64,000 bases of DNA. Origin: an uncultured Paraprevotella sp. (GTDB lineage Bacteria > Bacteroidota > Bacteroidia > Bacteroidales > Bacteroidaceae). Position numbers and translations under genes: made by a program. Shown here one piece after another: positions 26,948-36,293 of this stretch. The notes under the pieces were generated by a model that did no database searches, was not told where the DNA came from, and saw nothing but the letters and a program-made list of their open reading frames with translations. The stretch spans positions 1 through 64,000 of the forward strand of contig CALULT010000001.1 in assembly GCA_944321565.1 (NCBI GenBank), written 5' to 3'. The first letter of the stretch is position 1, and each line of letters begins with the position of its first letter.

Positions 26948-29011
26948 ATGCTTGACAGAATGAGACTGATAGCATTTTTGGCGTGTATTTGTTTCGCTTC
27001 CTTGCTTCGCGCGGAGGATGGCAGCCGGCTTTGGCTTCGCATGGAGCGCAATGCTGATGCTGCCGATGTGCGAGTGGAGCGGGGAACGAAGCGCACTGCC
27101 ACCGTGGACATTGCCGTCCGCGAACTGAAGGACTATTGGAAAGGCGGGAAAGTCGTTTTGCAGAAGACGGCTGACGGCCCTGGCCGCGACGGTTTTGCCA
27201 TTAAGCGGACTGCAGAGAAGGTAGAGTTGACTTCTGCGTCAGATTGCGGTTTGCTGTATGCGGCCTATGAGTTGTTGCGCGGGCAGCAGCTGGGCGACAC
27301 GCTCCTCATCGGCGGGGAGATGTCGTATGCACCATCTTATGATTTGCGCATTCTTAACCATTGGGACAATCCCGACGGGACGATAGAGCGCGGATTCGCC
27401 GGACGTTCGCTTTGGAAATGGGACGAGTTGCCGGGCAAGGTGTCGCCCCGTTACGAAGCCTACGCACGTGCCAATGCTTCGGTGGGCATCAATGGCGCGG
27501 TGTTGAACAACGTGAATGCCAAGCCGTTGGCACTTTCAACCGACATGTTGCGCAAGACGGCGGCCATCGCCGATGTGTTGCGTCCGTATGGCATCCGCAC
27601 TTACTTGTCTGTCAACTTCGCTTCGCCCAAGGCGTTGGGCGGGTTGGACACTGCCGATCCCCTGGATGCCGATGTGCGCCAGTGGTGGACGGACAAGGTG
27701 AATGAGATTTACAAGCTGATTCCGGACTTCGGCGGTTTCTTGGTGAAAGCCAACAGCGAGGGCGAACCGGGGCCGCAGGACTACGGGCGCACCCATGCCG
27801 ATGGTGCCAACATGTTGGCCGATGTGCTTGCGCCGTACAATGGCATCGTCATGTGGCGGGCTTTTGTCTATAAGCCTTCCAGCCCCGACCGGGCTTGCCA
27901 GGCTTACGAGGAGTTCATGCCGCTCGACGGCAAGTTCCGCGACAACGTGATTGTCCAGGTCAAGAACGGGCCGGTGGACTTCCAGCCACGCGAGCCGTTC
28001 AGCCCCTTGTTCGGTGCGATGCGCCACACGCAGGTGATGCCCGAACTCCAAATCACGCAGGAATATCTCGGCCAGTCCATCCACACGGTCTTCTTGGCCA
28101 CGATGTGGAAAGACGTGCTTTCCGCCCAAACCTATCACGAGGGCGAGACGGTGGCTGCTGCCACCTTGCGTAAGGTGACGCCCAAGTCGGTGACCGCCAT
28201 GGCCGGTGTGTCCAATATCGGTGATTCCGAAAACTGGACGGGAAGCGACATGGCGCAGGCCAACTGGTATGCTTTTGGCCGTTTGTGTTGGAATCCCGAC
28301 CTGTCGGCCGAACAGTTGGCCAATGAATTCCTGAAACAGACATTCTCTGCTGATGAACGTTTTGTCGGGCCGATGCGGCAGGTGCTGTTGAGGTCGTGGG
28401 ATGCGGCAGTCAGCTACATGATGCCCTATGGTTTGCACCACATCTTTGCCGGTAATCACCACTATGGTCCCGAACCGTGGTACCATCCGGGCGGCAATAT
28501 CCGTGAAGATTGGTTGCCCTCCTATTATCATCGTGCCGATGCCGAGGGGCTGGGTTTCGACCGCACCCGGAATGGGTCGGGTGGGGCGGTACAGTACCAC
28601 GAACCTTTGGCTACGCTCTATGGCGATTTGCATACCTGTCCGGAGGAATACCTCCTTTGGTTCCACCATGTGCCTTGGAAACATATCATGCGCAACGGGC
28701 TGACTTTGTGGGACAATCTGTGTTATATCTATAACCACGGAGTAGATGAGGCGCGCCATTTCGCCACGGTGTGGGACGGTATGCGCCCCTATGTGGATGC
28801 CACGCGTTTCGACCGTCAAAAGGCGCGTTTCGACCGTCAGGCCAAAGATGCCGTGTGGTGGCGCGATGCATGCCTGCTCTATTTCCAGGAATTCTCCAAG
28901 TTGCCGCTTCCTGCCGATTGTCCGGCTCCCGAACATAAGTTGGAGGATTTGAAGAAGTATCGTTTGCACATTGATAACTACACGGCTGCCGACATGGACA
29001 AGTTGCCTTGA
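26948..29011 (+). CDS. GH67 alpha-glucuronidase
   Basis: Removes (4-O-methyl-)glucuronic acid from the non-reducing end of aldouronic acids made from glucuronoxylan. 687 residues with a cleavable-looking leader (LIAFLACICFASLLRAE), so probably periplasmic. Family marks include ELLRGQQLGD and LNHWDNPDGTIERGFAG. The Asp/Glu-bearing segments are FLVKANSEGEPGPQDYGRTHADGANMLAD and VQVKNGPVDFQPREPFSPL. The C-terminal WFHHVPWKHIMRNGLTLWD stretch is typical. ATG 26948 or 26960 could be the start. Last gene of the xylan operon; together with GH10 and GH43 it completes removal of side groups and backbone cleavage. Confidence 0.95.
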   Translation: MLDRMRLIAFLACICFASLLRAEDGSRLWLRMERNADAADVRVERGTKRTATVDIAVRELKDYWKGGKVVLQKTADGPGRDGFAIKRTAEKVELTSASDCGLLYAAYELLRGQQLGDTLLIGGEMSYAPSYDLRILNHWDNPDGTIERGFAGRSLWKWDELPGKVSPRYEAYARANASVGINGAVLNNVNAKPLALSTDMLRKTAAIADVLRPYGIRTYLSVNFASPKALGGLDTADPLDADVRQWWTDKVNEIYKLIPDFGGFLVKANSEGEPGPQDYGRTHADGANMLADVLAPYNGIVMWRAFVYKPSSPDRACQAYEEFMPLDGKFRDNVIVQVKNGPVDFQPREPFSPLFGAMRHTQVMPELQITQEYLGQSIHTVFLATMWKDVLSAQTYHEGETVAAATLRKVTPKSVTAMAGVSNIGDSENWTGSDMAQANWYAFGRLCWNPDLSAEQLANEFLKQTFSADERFVGPMRQVLLRSWDAAVSYMMPYGLHHIFAGNHHYGPEPWYHPGGNIREDWLPSYYHRADAEGLGFDRTRNGSGGAVQYHEPLATLYGDLHTCPEEYLLWFHHVPWKHIMRNGLTLWDNLCYIYNHGVDEARHFATVWDGMRPYVDATRFDRQKARFDRQAKDAVWWRDACLLYFQEFSKLPLPADCPAPEHKLEDLKKYRLHIDNYTAADMDKLP

Positions 29012-29037
29012 CGGCATGGTGCGTGATGAGTTTTGCG

Positions 29038-29089
29038 GATCAGGAACTGTCTCCACAAAAGAGGGAGACAGTTCCTGATCTGTGTTTTT
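29038..29089 (+). terminator. Strong rho-independent terminator of the xylan operon
   Basis: A 17-bp inverted repeat GATCAGGAACTGTCTCC / GGAGACAGTTCCTGATC (29038-29080) with a short loop, followed by TGTGTTTTT. Placed 26 bases after the GH67 stop codon. Confidence 0.93.
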
Positions 29090-29159
29090 GGCGTATGGAA
29101 AATATGAGCCATGACAGTACGGTGTAAAAAGGAAACTAACTTTCCAAAAAGAAGATATA

Positions 29160-29222
29160 CTTACTTGGCAAAGTAAGTAGTACTTACTTGCCCATTTAAG
29201 ATATCTTACTTTGCCAAGTAAG
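29160..29222. repeat. 18-bp perfect inverted repeat of self-palindromic boxes
   Basis: CTTACTTGGCAAAGTAAG (29160-29177) and its exact reverse complement (29205-29222). Each arm is itself a CTTACTT-4-AAGTAAG hairpin, and a third partial TACTTACTTG lies between. It lies in the gap after the xylan terminator. It could be a multi-site operator; no adjacent gene start is close enough to assign it. Confidence 0.6.
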
Positions 29223-29523
29223 CTCCTTGACTTTTTGGAGACGGAATCTAGCCTGATATTCCTGTTTTATTATGCTTCAAGAATCCTGTATTCTCGTCCG
29301 GAAGACGGAATGGCTGGGAATATCGCATTCTCGCGAGGTTTACGATATTCAATTTGAAAGCTAAATGGACGTGTTTAGGTGGTTTTGGCAGGGAAATAAG
29401 TCTTTTTGAGAGTGTTTATGTGGCACTTTGTGCAAAATATTAGCTGTTCTTTGATATTTTGATTTTCGTGCACTTTGCGTTTGTCGGCTTCAAATAGATA
29501 ATAGAAGTGCAGCGAGGTACGTA
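29223..29523. other. AT-rich gap without recognised feature
   Basis: No frame with coding character, no RNA gene and no repeat was recognised here. Confidence 0.5.
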
Positions 29524-29970
29524 TGCAGCGGGGGATTAAATGCAGCGTGGGATTTGCAATCCCCCGCCATGTAGTATAAGGATTTGTAATCCGCAAAAAG
29601 ATACCTATTAAATATAGGTCTTGCAAGGTGTTTCATGAAAGCCCTTTCGGGCTTGCGGATTCGGAAATCCGCAGCTCAATTGCGCCGGATTGCAAATCCG
29701 TCGCAGCGATATGCGGTAGTGTGCAGCGGGGGATTAAATGCAGCGTGGGATTTGCAATCCCCCGCCATGTAGTATAAGGATTTGTAATCCGCAAAAAGAT
29801 ACCTATTAAATATAGGTCTTGCAAGGTGTTTCATGAAAGCCCTTTCGGGCTTGCGGATTCGGAAATCCGCAGCTCAATTGCGCCGGATTGCAAATCCGTC
29901 GCAGCGATATGATGGCGGGGGATTTGCAATCTCCCGCCATGGAATATTAAAATTTGTAATCCGCAAAAAC
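29524..29970 (+). repeat. Tandem family A REP-like units (identical pair plus a third left half)
   Basis: About 189 bases starting at 29524 recur at 29722 without a visible difference (period 198). A left half with a degenerate end follows at 29914-29970. Perfect identity suggests recent tandem duplication. Confidence 0.9.
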
Positions 29971-30133
29971 ATACTTTCTGTTTGTCGGGTATTTTTAACG
30001 CGGTTTCATGGCGTTTCCAACGTTTGATATGGTGTTTTTCGGAAAGCGTTTTCTCGGCTTTGCATGAGGATTTATGGCCATTCGCGGGGGTAATGGCGAT
30101 TGAAATCTGAAAAAAGTTACAAAATCTATAAAC

Positions 30134-30162
30134 CATGTTGCATGAAACGGCTTTGCAACATG
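30134..30162. promoter_or_regulatory. CATGTTGCA/TGCAACATG inverted repeat upstream of the fasciclin operon operator
   Basis: Perfect 9-base arms (30134-30142 and 30154-30162) with an 11-base spacer, ending five bases before the first operator half-site. Confidence 0.45.
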
Positions 30163-30167
30163 GAAAA

Positions 30168-30233
30168 TGATACAAATTCGAAGATATATGTTACATGTCC
30201 GAAAACGAGTTGGCGTTTGTTGACGTAATTTTA
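30168..30233 (+). promoter_or_regulatory. Operator and promoter of the fasciclin/SusCD operon (site 2 of 3)
   Basis: Half-sites TGATACA (30168-30174) and TGTTACA (30189-30195) start 21 bases apart. Thirty bases after the second is TAATTTTA (30226-30233), a -7-like box. TACAAATTCGAA is shared with site 3, and GTTACATGTCCGAAAACGAG with site 1. No consensus -33 is present. Confidence 0.65.
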
Positions 30234-30297
30234 CGACCGATTAAGAGTGTTATGGACAATTTAAAGAACATGGTGATAACTGATAAAAGAATCTAAT

Positions 30298-32919
30298 ATG
30301 AGTTTAAGGAAAAACCTAAAGAAGTTTGTCCCGATTTGGACTGGCATGGCCTGCTGCGCCATGGGGTGTTTCTACTCCTGTAACGACGGTTACGAGTTGA
30401 TTGACGAAGACCCGTCGTGGTTGGGTAGCAGCATCTACGACTATTTGAAGTCGAACGGGAACTACACGAATGTGGTGCGGATGATTGATGACCTTGGCTA
30501 TACCGAGGTGCTCGCCCGCACGGGTAGCAAAACCCTCTTCGTGGCCGATGACGATGCCTACGCGCGGTTCTATAATAATAGGACATGGGGCGTGGGGAGT
30601 TATGAAGAGCTTTCGCAGGCACAGAAGAAGATGTTGCTCTACGGTGCCATGATTAACAACTCCAGCCAGGTGGCATACCTCTCCAGCTCTGCCGGACCCA
30701 CCGAAGGCGATTGTATGCGTCGTCTGACTTCGTCTTCGGCCTACGACACGGTACCCATTTTGGCCCCGGCCGACATGCCGGACACCAAGTATTGGGCTTA
30801 CTACAAGAAAGCCGGGAAGACCATTCCCTGTTTGGAAGACGCTACCACCGCGCCGATGATTCATTTTATCGAGGCTTATCTGCAGAACCGTCGTATTACC
30901 AACGACGATTGCAATTTCCTTTTTAACTATTCCACGGAACGTCAGGCAGGTGATGCCAATGTGAACGGGGTGAACATTGCGGAGCAGAATATCCGTTGTT
31001 CCAATGGTTTCGTACACAAGATGGCTGAGGTGATGCCTCCGTTGCCCAATTTGGCGAACCGTATAGCCCAGTTGCCTCGTGCCAAGACTTTCTCCAAGTT
31101 GCTGGATCGTTATTCCGCTCCTTTTTATAGCGAGACGCTTACGCGCGAGTACAACCGTTTGTACGGCACCAGTTATGACTCTGTGTTCCAAAAACGTTTC
31201 TTTTCTGAGCGTTCCCAACCTAATTCGGATGGGAGTGAGATCTTGAATTTGACACAAGATAACCGTCCGGTGGAAGCTTTGCTGAAGTTTGACCCGGGAT
31301 GGAATGAATTCTATTCCCAATTGAACGCCAGCACAGCTACAAATGTACGACTCCAGCAGGATATGGCTGTCATGCTTGTGCCTACCGACGAGGCGATGAA
31401 TGAATATTGGAACAATGGTGCCGGTGCGGTGCTGAAAGACCGTTATGGCACATGGGACAACGTGCCCGATGACGTGCTCGCCGAATTGATTAACGTGAAC
31501 ATGCTTAACTCTTTCTCCAATTCCGTACCGAGTAAGTTCAGCACGGTGTTGAACGATGCCAATGACGAATTGGGTCTTTCGAAGGAAAATGTGGACAGCG
31601 TGTTCTTCGCTTGCAACGGCGCGATTTACCTGACCAATAAGGTGTTCAGCCCCACGGCTTACATCTCCGTGTCTTTCCCGGCCTTGGTGAACGAAAACAT
31701 GAGCATCATCAACTGGGCCATCAAGCAGCTGGACTACGACGTGTATTTGAATTCCCAAAATTCCACGTATAGCTTCTTTATTCCCACCAATGGGGCTTTG
31801 GAATATGTGGATCCCGTGTCGTTTCGGGTGCGCCAGAACCCAGAGAATCCGGATGACGGCTTCCAGCCTGAGTCTGGCCTGCAAGTTTATCGCTTCCACT
31901 ACGACCCCAATGCATTGACGGAAGACGAACGCGTATATGCTTCCATTCATTCTTATGATGCAGCTACCGGCGTGGTGGGCGACTCCATCGCACGTGCCTC
32001 AACGGCTCAAACGCAGAATCGTCTGAAAGATATTTTGGAAACCCATATTGTGATTGGAAGTTTGAATAATTCCAATACATATTATAAGACTAAAGATGGT
32101 GGCGTCATCAAGGTTGAAAATCCGGATGTGGTGAATTCCATGAAGGTTTATGGTGGTTGGCAGGTGGAGAACGATGCCTCTACAATGAATGGTGGTGCTT
32201 CTGTGGTTCGCGATGGCGGCATTTATAACCAAAACAATGGTAAGGCTTACATCCTTGAAGATGCTCCCATTCAAACGGCACGTAATTCCGTAGCCGATAT
32301 TTTGGCCACTCATTCTGAGTTCGCAGAATTCAAGAAATTGCTGGATGCATCGGGCTTGTTGACGCAGGTGGTCAACCTGAATCCATCCGACGAACAAAGC
32401 CAGTATCGTTATGCTTGTCCTTCCGACAACATCAACCTGTTCAACACCTTTAATTATACGGTGTACGTGCCCTGCAACGACTCCATTGTGAAGATGCAGG
32501 AAAATGGCGAGCTGCCGACGGTGGAAGATTTGGAAAGCCCCACGCTCACGGAGGATGCCCGCGCACAGTTGCTTGACAAAGTCGTGCAGTTCATCAAATA
32601 CCACATCCAGGACAACTCCTTCTACATTGGCGAAGGCGACCTCAACCTGGCGGGTAATGAATATTCGACTTCAGCTTATACGATTGACGAGAACGGCGTA
32701 TTGTCTTACCTGAAAGTGACTCCTGTGGGCGACAACTCACATTTGTCCGTGACCGATGCGATGGGCAATACGCGCAAGGTGATTACGAGCGGCGGCCTTT
32801 ACAACCTGATGGCACGCGAATACCAGTTCGATGTCCCGTCGATTGAATCTGCAACCACAATCCGTACTTCTTCGTATGCCGTGGTGCATCTGATAGACGG
32901 CCCGTTGCGTTATGAATGA
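30298..32919 (+). CDS. Large fasciclin (FAS1)-domain lipoprotein
   Basis: 873 residues; leader ends CFYSC, giving a lipidated Cys, so likely surface-exposed on the outer membrane. Four FAS1-like repeats can be traced by their core strand: KTLFVADDDAYARFY, MAVMLVPTDEAMNEYW, YSFFIPTNGALEYVD and YTVYVPCNDSIVKM. H2-like stretches follow some of them, for example FIKYHIQDNSFYIGE. FAS1 domains bind proteins or glycans in adhesion; no enzyme motif is seen. First gene of the seven-gene operon; 45 bases before the first susC. A 14-codon upstream frame (30252-30296) ends one base before its ATG. Confidence 0.88.
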   Translation: MSLRKNLKKFVPIWTGMACCAMGCFYSCNDGYELIDEDPSWLGSSIYDYLKSNGNYTNVVRMIDDLGYTEVLARTGSKTLFVADDDAYARFYNNRTWGVGSYEELSQAQKKMLLYGAMINNSSQVAYLSSSAGPTEGDCMRRLTSSSAYDTVPILAPADMPDTKYWAYYKKAGKTIPCLEDATTAPMIHFIEAYLQNRRITNDDCNFLFNYSTERQAGDANVNGVNIAEQNIRCSNGFVHKMAEVMPPLPNLANRIAQLPRAKTFSKLLDRYSAPFYSETLTREYNRLYGTSYDSVFQKRFFSERSQPNSDGSEILNLTQDNRPVEALLKFDPGWNEFYSQLNASTATNVRLQQDMAVMLVPTDEAMNEYWNNGAGAVLKDRYGTWDNVPDDVLAELINVNMLNSFSNSVPSKFSTVLNDANDELGLSKENVDSVFFACNGAIYLTNKVFSPTAYISVSFPALVNENMSIINWAIKQLDYDVYLNSQNSTYSFFIPTNGALEYVDPVSFRVRQNPENPDDGFQPESGLQVYRFHYDPNALTEDERVYASIHSYDAATGVVGDSIARASTAQTQNRLKDILETHIVIGSLNNSNTYYKTKDGGVIKVENPDVVNSMKVYGGWQVENDASTMNGGASVVRDGGIYNQNNGKAYILEDAPIQTARNSVADILATHSEFAEFKKLLDASGLLTQVVNLNPSDEQSQYRYACPSDNINLFNTFNYTVYVPCNDSIVKMQENGELPTVEDLESPTLTEDARAQLLDKVVQFIKYHIQDNSFYIGEGDLNLAGNEYSTSAYTIDENGVLSYLKVTPVGDNSHLSVTDAMGNTRKVITSGGLYNLMAREYQFDVPSIESATTIRTSSYAVVHLIDGPLRYE

Positions 32920-32964
32920 GTGGTGGATATCGAATAAATGTCAAATAACTAATATCATAATTGA

Positions 32965-35900
32965 ATGAAAACCCTATATCGACATATCATTTTAGGTGCG
33001 TTTGCAGCCTTGCCGTTGGCAGGCTTCGCGCAGGCGCCGGGGACAATGATTAGCGGAACCGTGTCCGACGACATCGAGCCGTTGATGATGGTGAACGTCG
33101 TCGAGGTGGACGAGGCCAACCGTATCGTGGCCCATGGCGTGACGGACATCAACGGAAACTTCTCTTTCCGCATTGTGGATCCCAAACACCGTTTGAAAAT
33201 CTCCTATGTGGGTTATGCCACGCAAATCATCCCCATCAAGGGCACACGCTACAACATTACGCTGAAGAGCAACCTCCAGCTGAAGGAAGTGGTCGTGCAA
33301 CAGAAAAGGGTGGTGCAGTCCAGCGGTTTGGCCATTCCCGAACGCGAAGTGTCCATGGCGCATCAGACCATTGATGCCAAGGAGTTCGAAGGCTTGAGCC
33401 TGACGAGTATCGACGAAGCTTTGCAAGGACGTGTGGCCGGTTTGGATATCGTGTTCAATTCCGGTGACCTGGGTTCCGGTACCACCATGCGCTTGCGTGG
33501 TGTCAGCTCCATCAACGGTAACACGCAACCTCTTGTGGTGGTGGACGGCAACATCTTCGAGAGTGACTATCTCTCAGGCTTCGACTTCGCTTCCGCCACG
33601 GAAGAGCAGTATTCCGAACTGTTGAACGTCAACCCGGACGATATCGCCAGCATCACCGTGCTGAAGGATGCCGCCGGCACGGCCCTTTATGGTTCGCAGG
33701 GTGCCAACGGTGTCATCGAAATCAAGACCAAGCGCGGTGCGCGGGGCAAGACGCACGTCACCTATTCTTATGGTGCCACGATGACTTACCAGCCCAAGGG
33801 CATGCGCATGCTGAATGGTGACCAATACACCATGTTGATGAAGGAAGCCTACTATAACCCGCAGTTGAGCGATGCCGCTTCCGACATCCCGGAATTCAAC
33901 TACGATCCCTCTTTCGCTGAGTATGAGAACTACAACAACAACACCGACTGGGTGGATGCCGTGCGCAAGACCGGTTGGTTGCAGAAACACTATGTGACGA
34001 TTTCCGGTGGTGGTGAGAAGGCCGTGTTCCGCATTTCCGGTGGTTACGACCATCAGACAGGTACCGTCATCGGGCAGGAACTCAACCGTTTCACGACCCG
34101 TGTGGCTTTGGACTACTTCGTGAGCGACCGCATCAAGATTGTGACGAACTTCAACATGACCTATCAGGACAACCAGAAGAACTATAGCGACTTGTTGGGC
34201 ATTGCTTACAAGAAGATGCCGAACATGTCCATTTACGAACAGGATGCCTACGGAAACAATACGAATAATTACTACCACATGTTGCCAACGGCTTCTTCTA
34301 CTTTTAGGCAGAATGGCGATCAGTTTAGTTTGGTGAATCCGGTGGCTTTGGCCTACGAGGCTACCAGTGATGAGTCCAAATACACCATCCAGCCGGAGTT
34401 CCAGTTGCATTACAACCTTTTGGGGCTCGATGCCACCAAGACGCAACTCAAGTATGAGGGTAAGGTGCTGTTCAATATCAGCAACACCTATAATGACTCC
34501 TTCTATCCTTCCAGTTTGGTGACTTCTGGTTGGAATAATGACAATAACAACAAGGCCAGTTCTTCGGCGCATAAGAGCAATTCCATCACCACGACGCACC
34601 GCTTGACTTTCACGCCGGCGTTCAAGAACTCCGACCACTCCTTCATGGCCATGGCACAGTTCCAGTTGGTGAATGGTAATTCCAAGAGCCAGGACAATAC
34701 GGTGACGAGGCTCCCGACGGGAAACATCGAGTCGGCCACGGCGGACGGTCTTATTACCGCAATGTCCACCGGTGCGGGTCAGTGGCGCAGCATTTACCTG
34801 ACCTTCTCCGCCCACTATGCCTACAAGGGTCGCTACATTGCCGACTTCTCTGTCCGTCGCGACGGTTCCACTAAGTTCGGTGATTCCCGCCGTTGGGGTA
34901 ATTTCCCTGCTTTCTCTTTGCGTTGGAACATCGTGGACGAACCGTGGATGAAGTGGTCCGAGAAGTGGCTCTCCATGTTGTCCATCCGTCCGGGTTGGGG
35001 ACGTGTGGGTAACCAGCCCGGTACCGACTACCTCTATTTTTCGAAATATTCCACTACGGATGCTTACGATGGAGGAGCTTCGGTCTATCCGAGCAACATC
35101 CGTTTGAGCAACCTGCAATGGGAAGAGAAGGAAACATGGAACGTGGGTTTCGACTTGGGCTTGTTTGACAACAAGATTACGGCAGACTTTAATATCTATA
35201 CGCAGTTGACTTCCAAACTGTTGATGACGGCTGTCAAACTGCCTTCTTCGTCTGGCTTCACCAAGTTGGATTGGACCAATGCGGGCGACATGCGCAACAA
35301 CGGTTGGGAATTTAACATCAACGGTACGGACGTGGTGAAGGCCGGTAAGTTCTCCATGGGCTTCAATGTGACCTTTGCCAACAACAAGAACGAAATTACG
35401 AAGATGGATCCCACCATCTTGGCCAACCTCAATGGGGATTTCAATAACAACAATGGGTCTTACCTGAGCCGGGTGCAGCTGAACAACCCCTACGGTGCCA
35501 TCTATGGTTTCCGCTACAAGGGCGTATATCAATACACGGACTATTCCGATGTGGAGGTGCCCGGCGTGAGCGGCCCGAACGCTCCGGTGGCCCGTGATGC
35601 GAATGGCAATGTCATCAAGGATGCCGACGGCTTCACCAAACCCATGGTGTTCGGTTACGATGAGGACAGCAACCCCAATCCCTACGAGTTCCAAGGCGGT
35701 GATGCCATTTATGAAGACATCAACCACGACGGCAACATCAACGAGCTGGATATCGTCTATCTCGGTTCTTCACTTCCGAAAATTACCGGTGGATGGGGCT
35801 TGAAATTCAATTATGGCCGTTGGTCGCTCAATGCGCAGTTCAACTTCCGCGTGGGCAACAAGGTGGTGAATGCCGCCCGCATGAATGCCGAGTCCATGTA

Positions 35901-36264
35901 CAACAACAACAACCAGGCGGCTTCCGTCAACTGGCGTTGGCGTGTGGAGGGCCAGGTGGCCGAGATTCCCCGTGCCTTGTACAACAGCGGTTATAACTGG
36001 TTGGGTAGCGACCGTTTTGTGGAGGATGCTTCCTTCATGCGTCTGAACTACCTTTCGCTGGGTTATTCGTTCGACCCGAAGCTGTTGCGGAAGTTTGGCC
36101 TGAACTCGCTGAGCATCAACCTGAATGCCAGCAACCTGTTCTGCCTGACGAACTATTCCGGAGCCGACCCCGAGGTGGGATATGGCGGTTTGGGTGTGGC
36201 TACCGACAATGCGCGCACTCCGCGTTCGCGCCAGTTCACGGCCCGTGTGTCAATAGGTTTCTAA
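32965..36264 (+). CDS. SusC/RagA-like TonB-dependent outer-membrane transporter (first pair)
   Basis: 1099 residues. Signal peptide ending near GFAQ; a carboxypeptidase-regulatory-like beta-sandwich (TMISGTVSDDIEP...ISYVGYATQ); a TonB-box-like LKEVVVQQKRV; a plug domain with ALQGRVAGLDI and GTALYGSQGANGVIEIKTKRG; then a 22-strand barrel ending RQFTARVSIGF. With its SusD partner it imports oligomers across the outer membrane using TonB energy. The substrate is not readable from sequence. Followed 29 bases later by susD. Confidence 0.96.
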   Translation: MKTLYRHIILGAFAALPLAGFAQAPGTMISGTVSDDIEPLMMVNVVEVDEANRIVAHGVTDINGNFSFRIVDPKHRLKISYVGYATQIIPIKGTRYNITLKSNLQLKEVVVQQKRVVQSSGLAIPEREVSMAHQTIDAKEFEGLSLTSIDEALQGRVAGLDIVFNSGDLGSGTTMRLRGVSSINGNTQPLVVVDGNIFESDYLSGFDFASATEEQYSELLNVNPDDIASITVLKDAAGTALYGSQGANGVIEIKTKRGARGKTHVTYSYGATMTYQPKGMRMLNGDQYTMLMKEAYYNPQLSDAASDIPEFNYDPSFAEYENYNNNTDWVDAVRKTGWLQKHYVTISGGGEKAVFRISGGYDHQTGTVIGQELNRFTTRVALDYFVSDRIKIVTNFNMTYQDNQKNYSDLLGIAYKKMPNMSIYEQDAYGNNTNNYYHMLPTASSTFRQNGDQFSLVNPVALAYEATSDESKYTIQPEFQLHYNLLGLDATKTQLKYEGKVLFNISNTYNDSFYPSSLVTSGWNNDNNNKASSSAHKSNSITTTHRLTFTPAFKNSDHSFMAMAQFQLVNGNSKSQDNTVTRLPTGNIESATADGLITAMSTGAGQWRSIYLTFSAHYAYKGRYIADFSVRRDGSTKFGDSRRWGNFPAFSLRWNIVDEPWMKWSEKWLSMLSIRPGWGRVGNQPGTDYLYFSKYSTTDAYDGGASVYPSNIRLSNLQWEEKETWNVGFDLGLFDNKITADFNIYTQLTSKLLMTAVKLPSSSGFTKLDWTNAGDMRNNGWEFNINGTDVVKAGKFSMGFNVTFANNKNEITKMDPTILANLNGDFNNNNGSYLSRVQLNNPYGAIYGFRYKGVYQYTDYSDVEVPGVSGPNAPVARDANGNVIKDADGFTKPMVFGYDEDSNPNPYEFQGGDAIYEDINHDGNINELDIVYLGSSLPKITGGWGLKFNYGRWSLNAQFNFRVGNKVVNAARMNAESMYNNNNQAASVNWRWRVEGQVAEIPRALYNSGYNWLGSDRFVEDASFMRLNYLSLGYSFDPKLLRKFGLNSLSINLNASNLFCLTNYSGADPEVGYGGLGVATDNARTPRSRQFTARVSIGF

Positions 36265-36293
36265 GTATATTATATAATAATAAGGTATAGATT

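Noticed and set aside
33574..35727. A 717-residue open frame antisense to the first susC
   Set aside because: Shadow frame; the plus-strand SusC has full domain structure.
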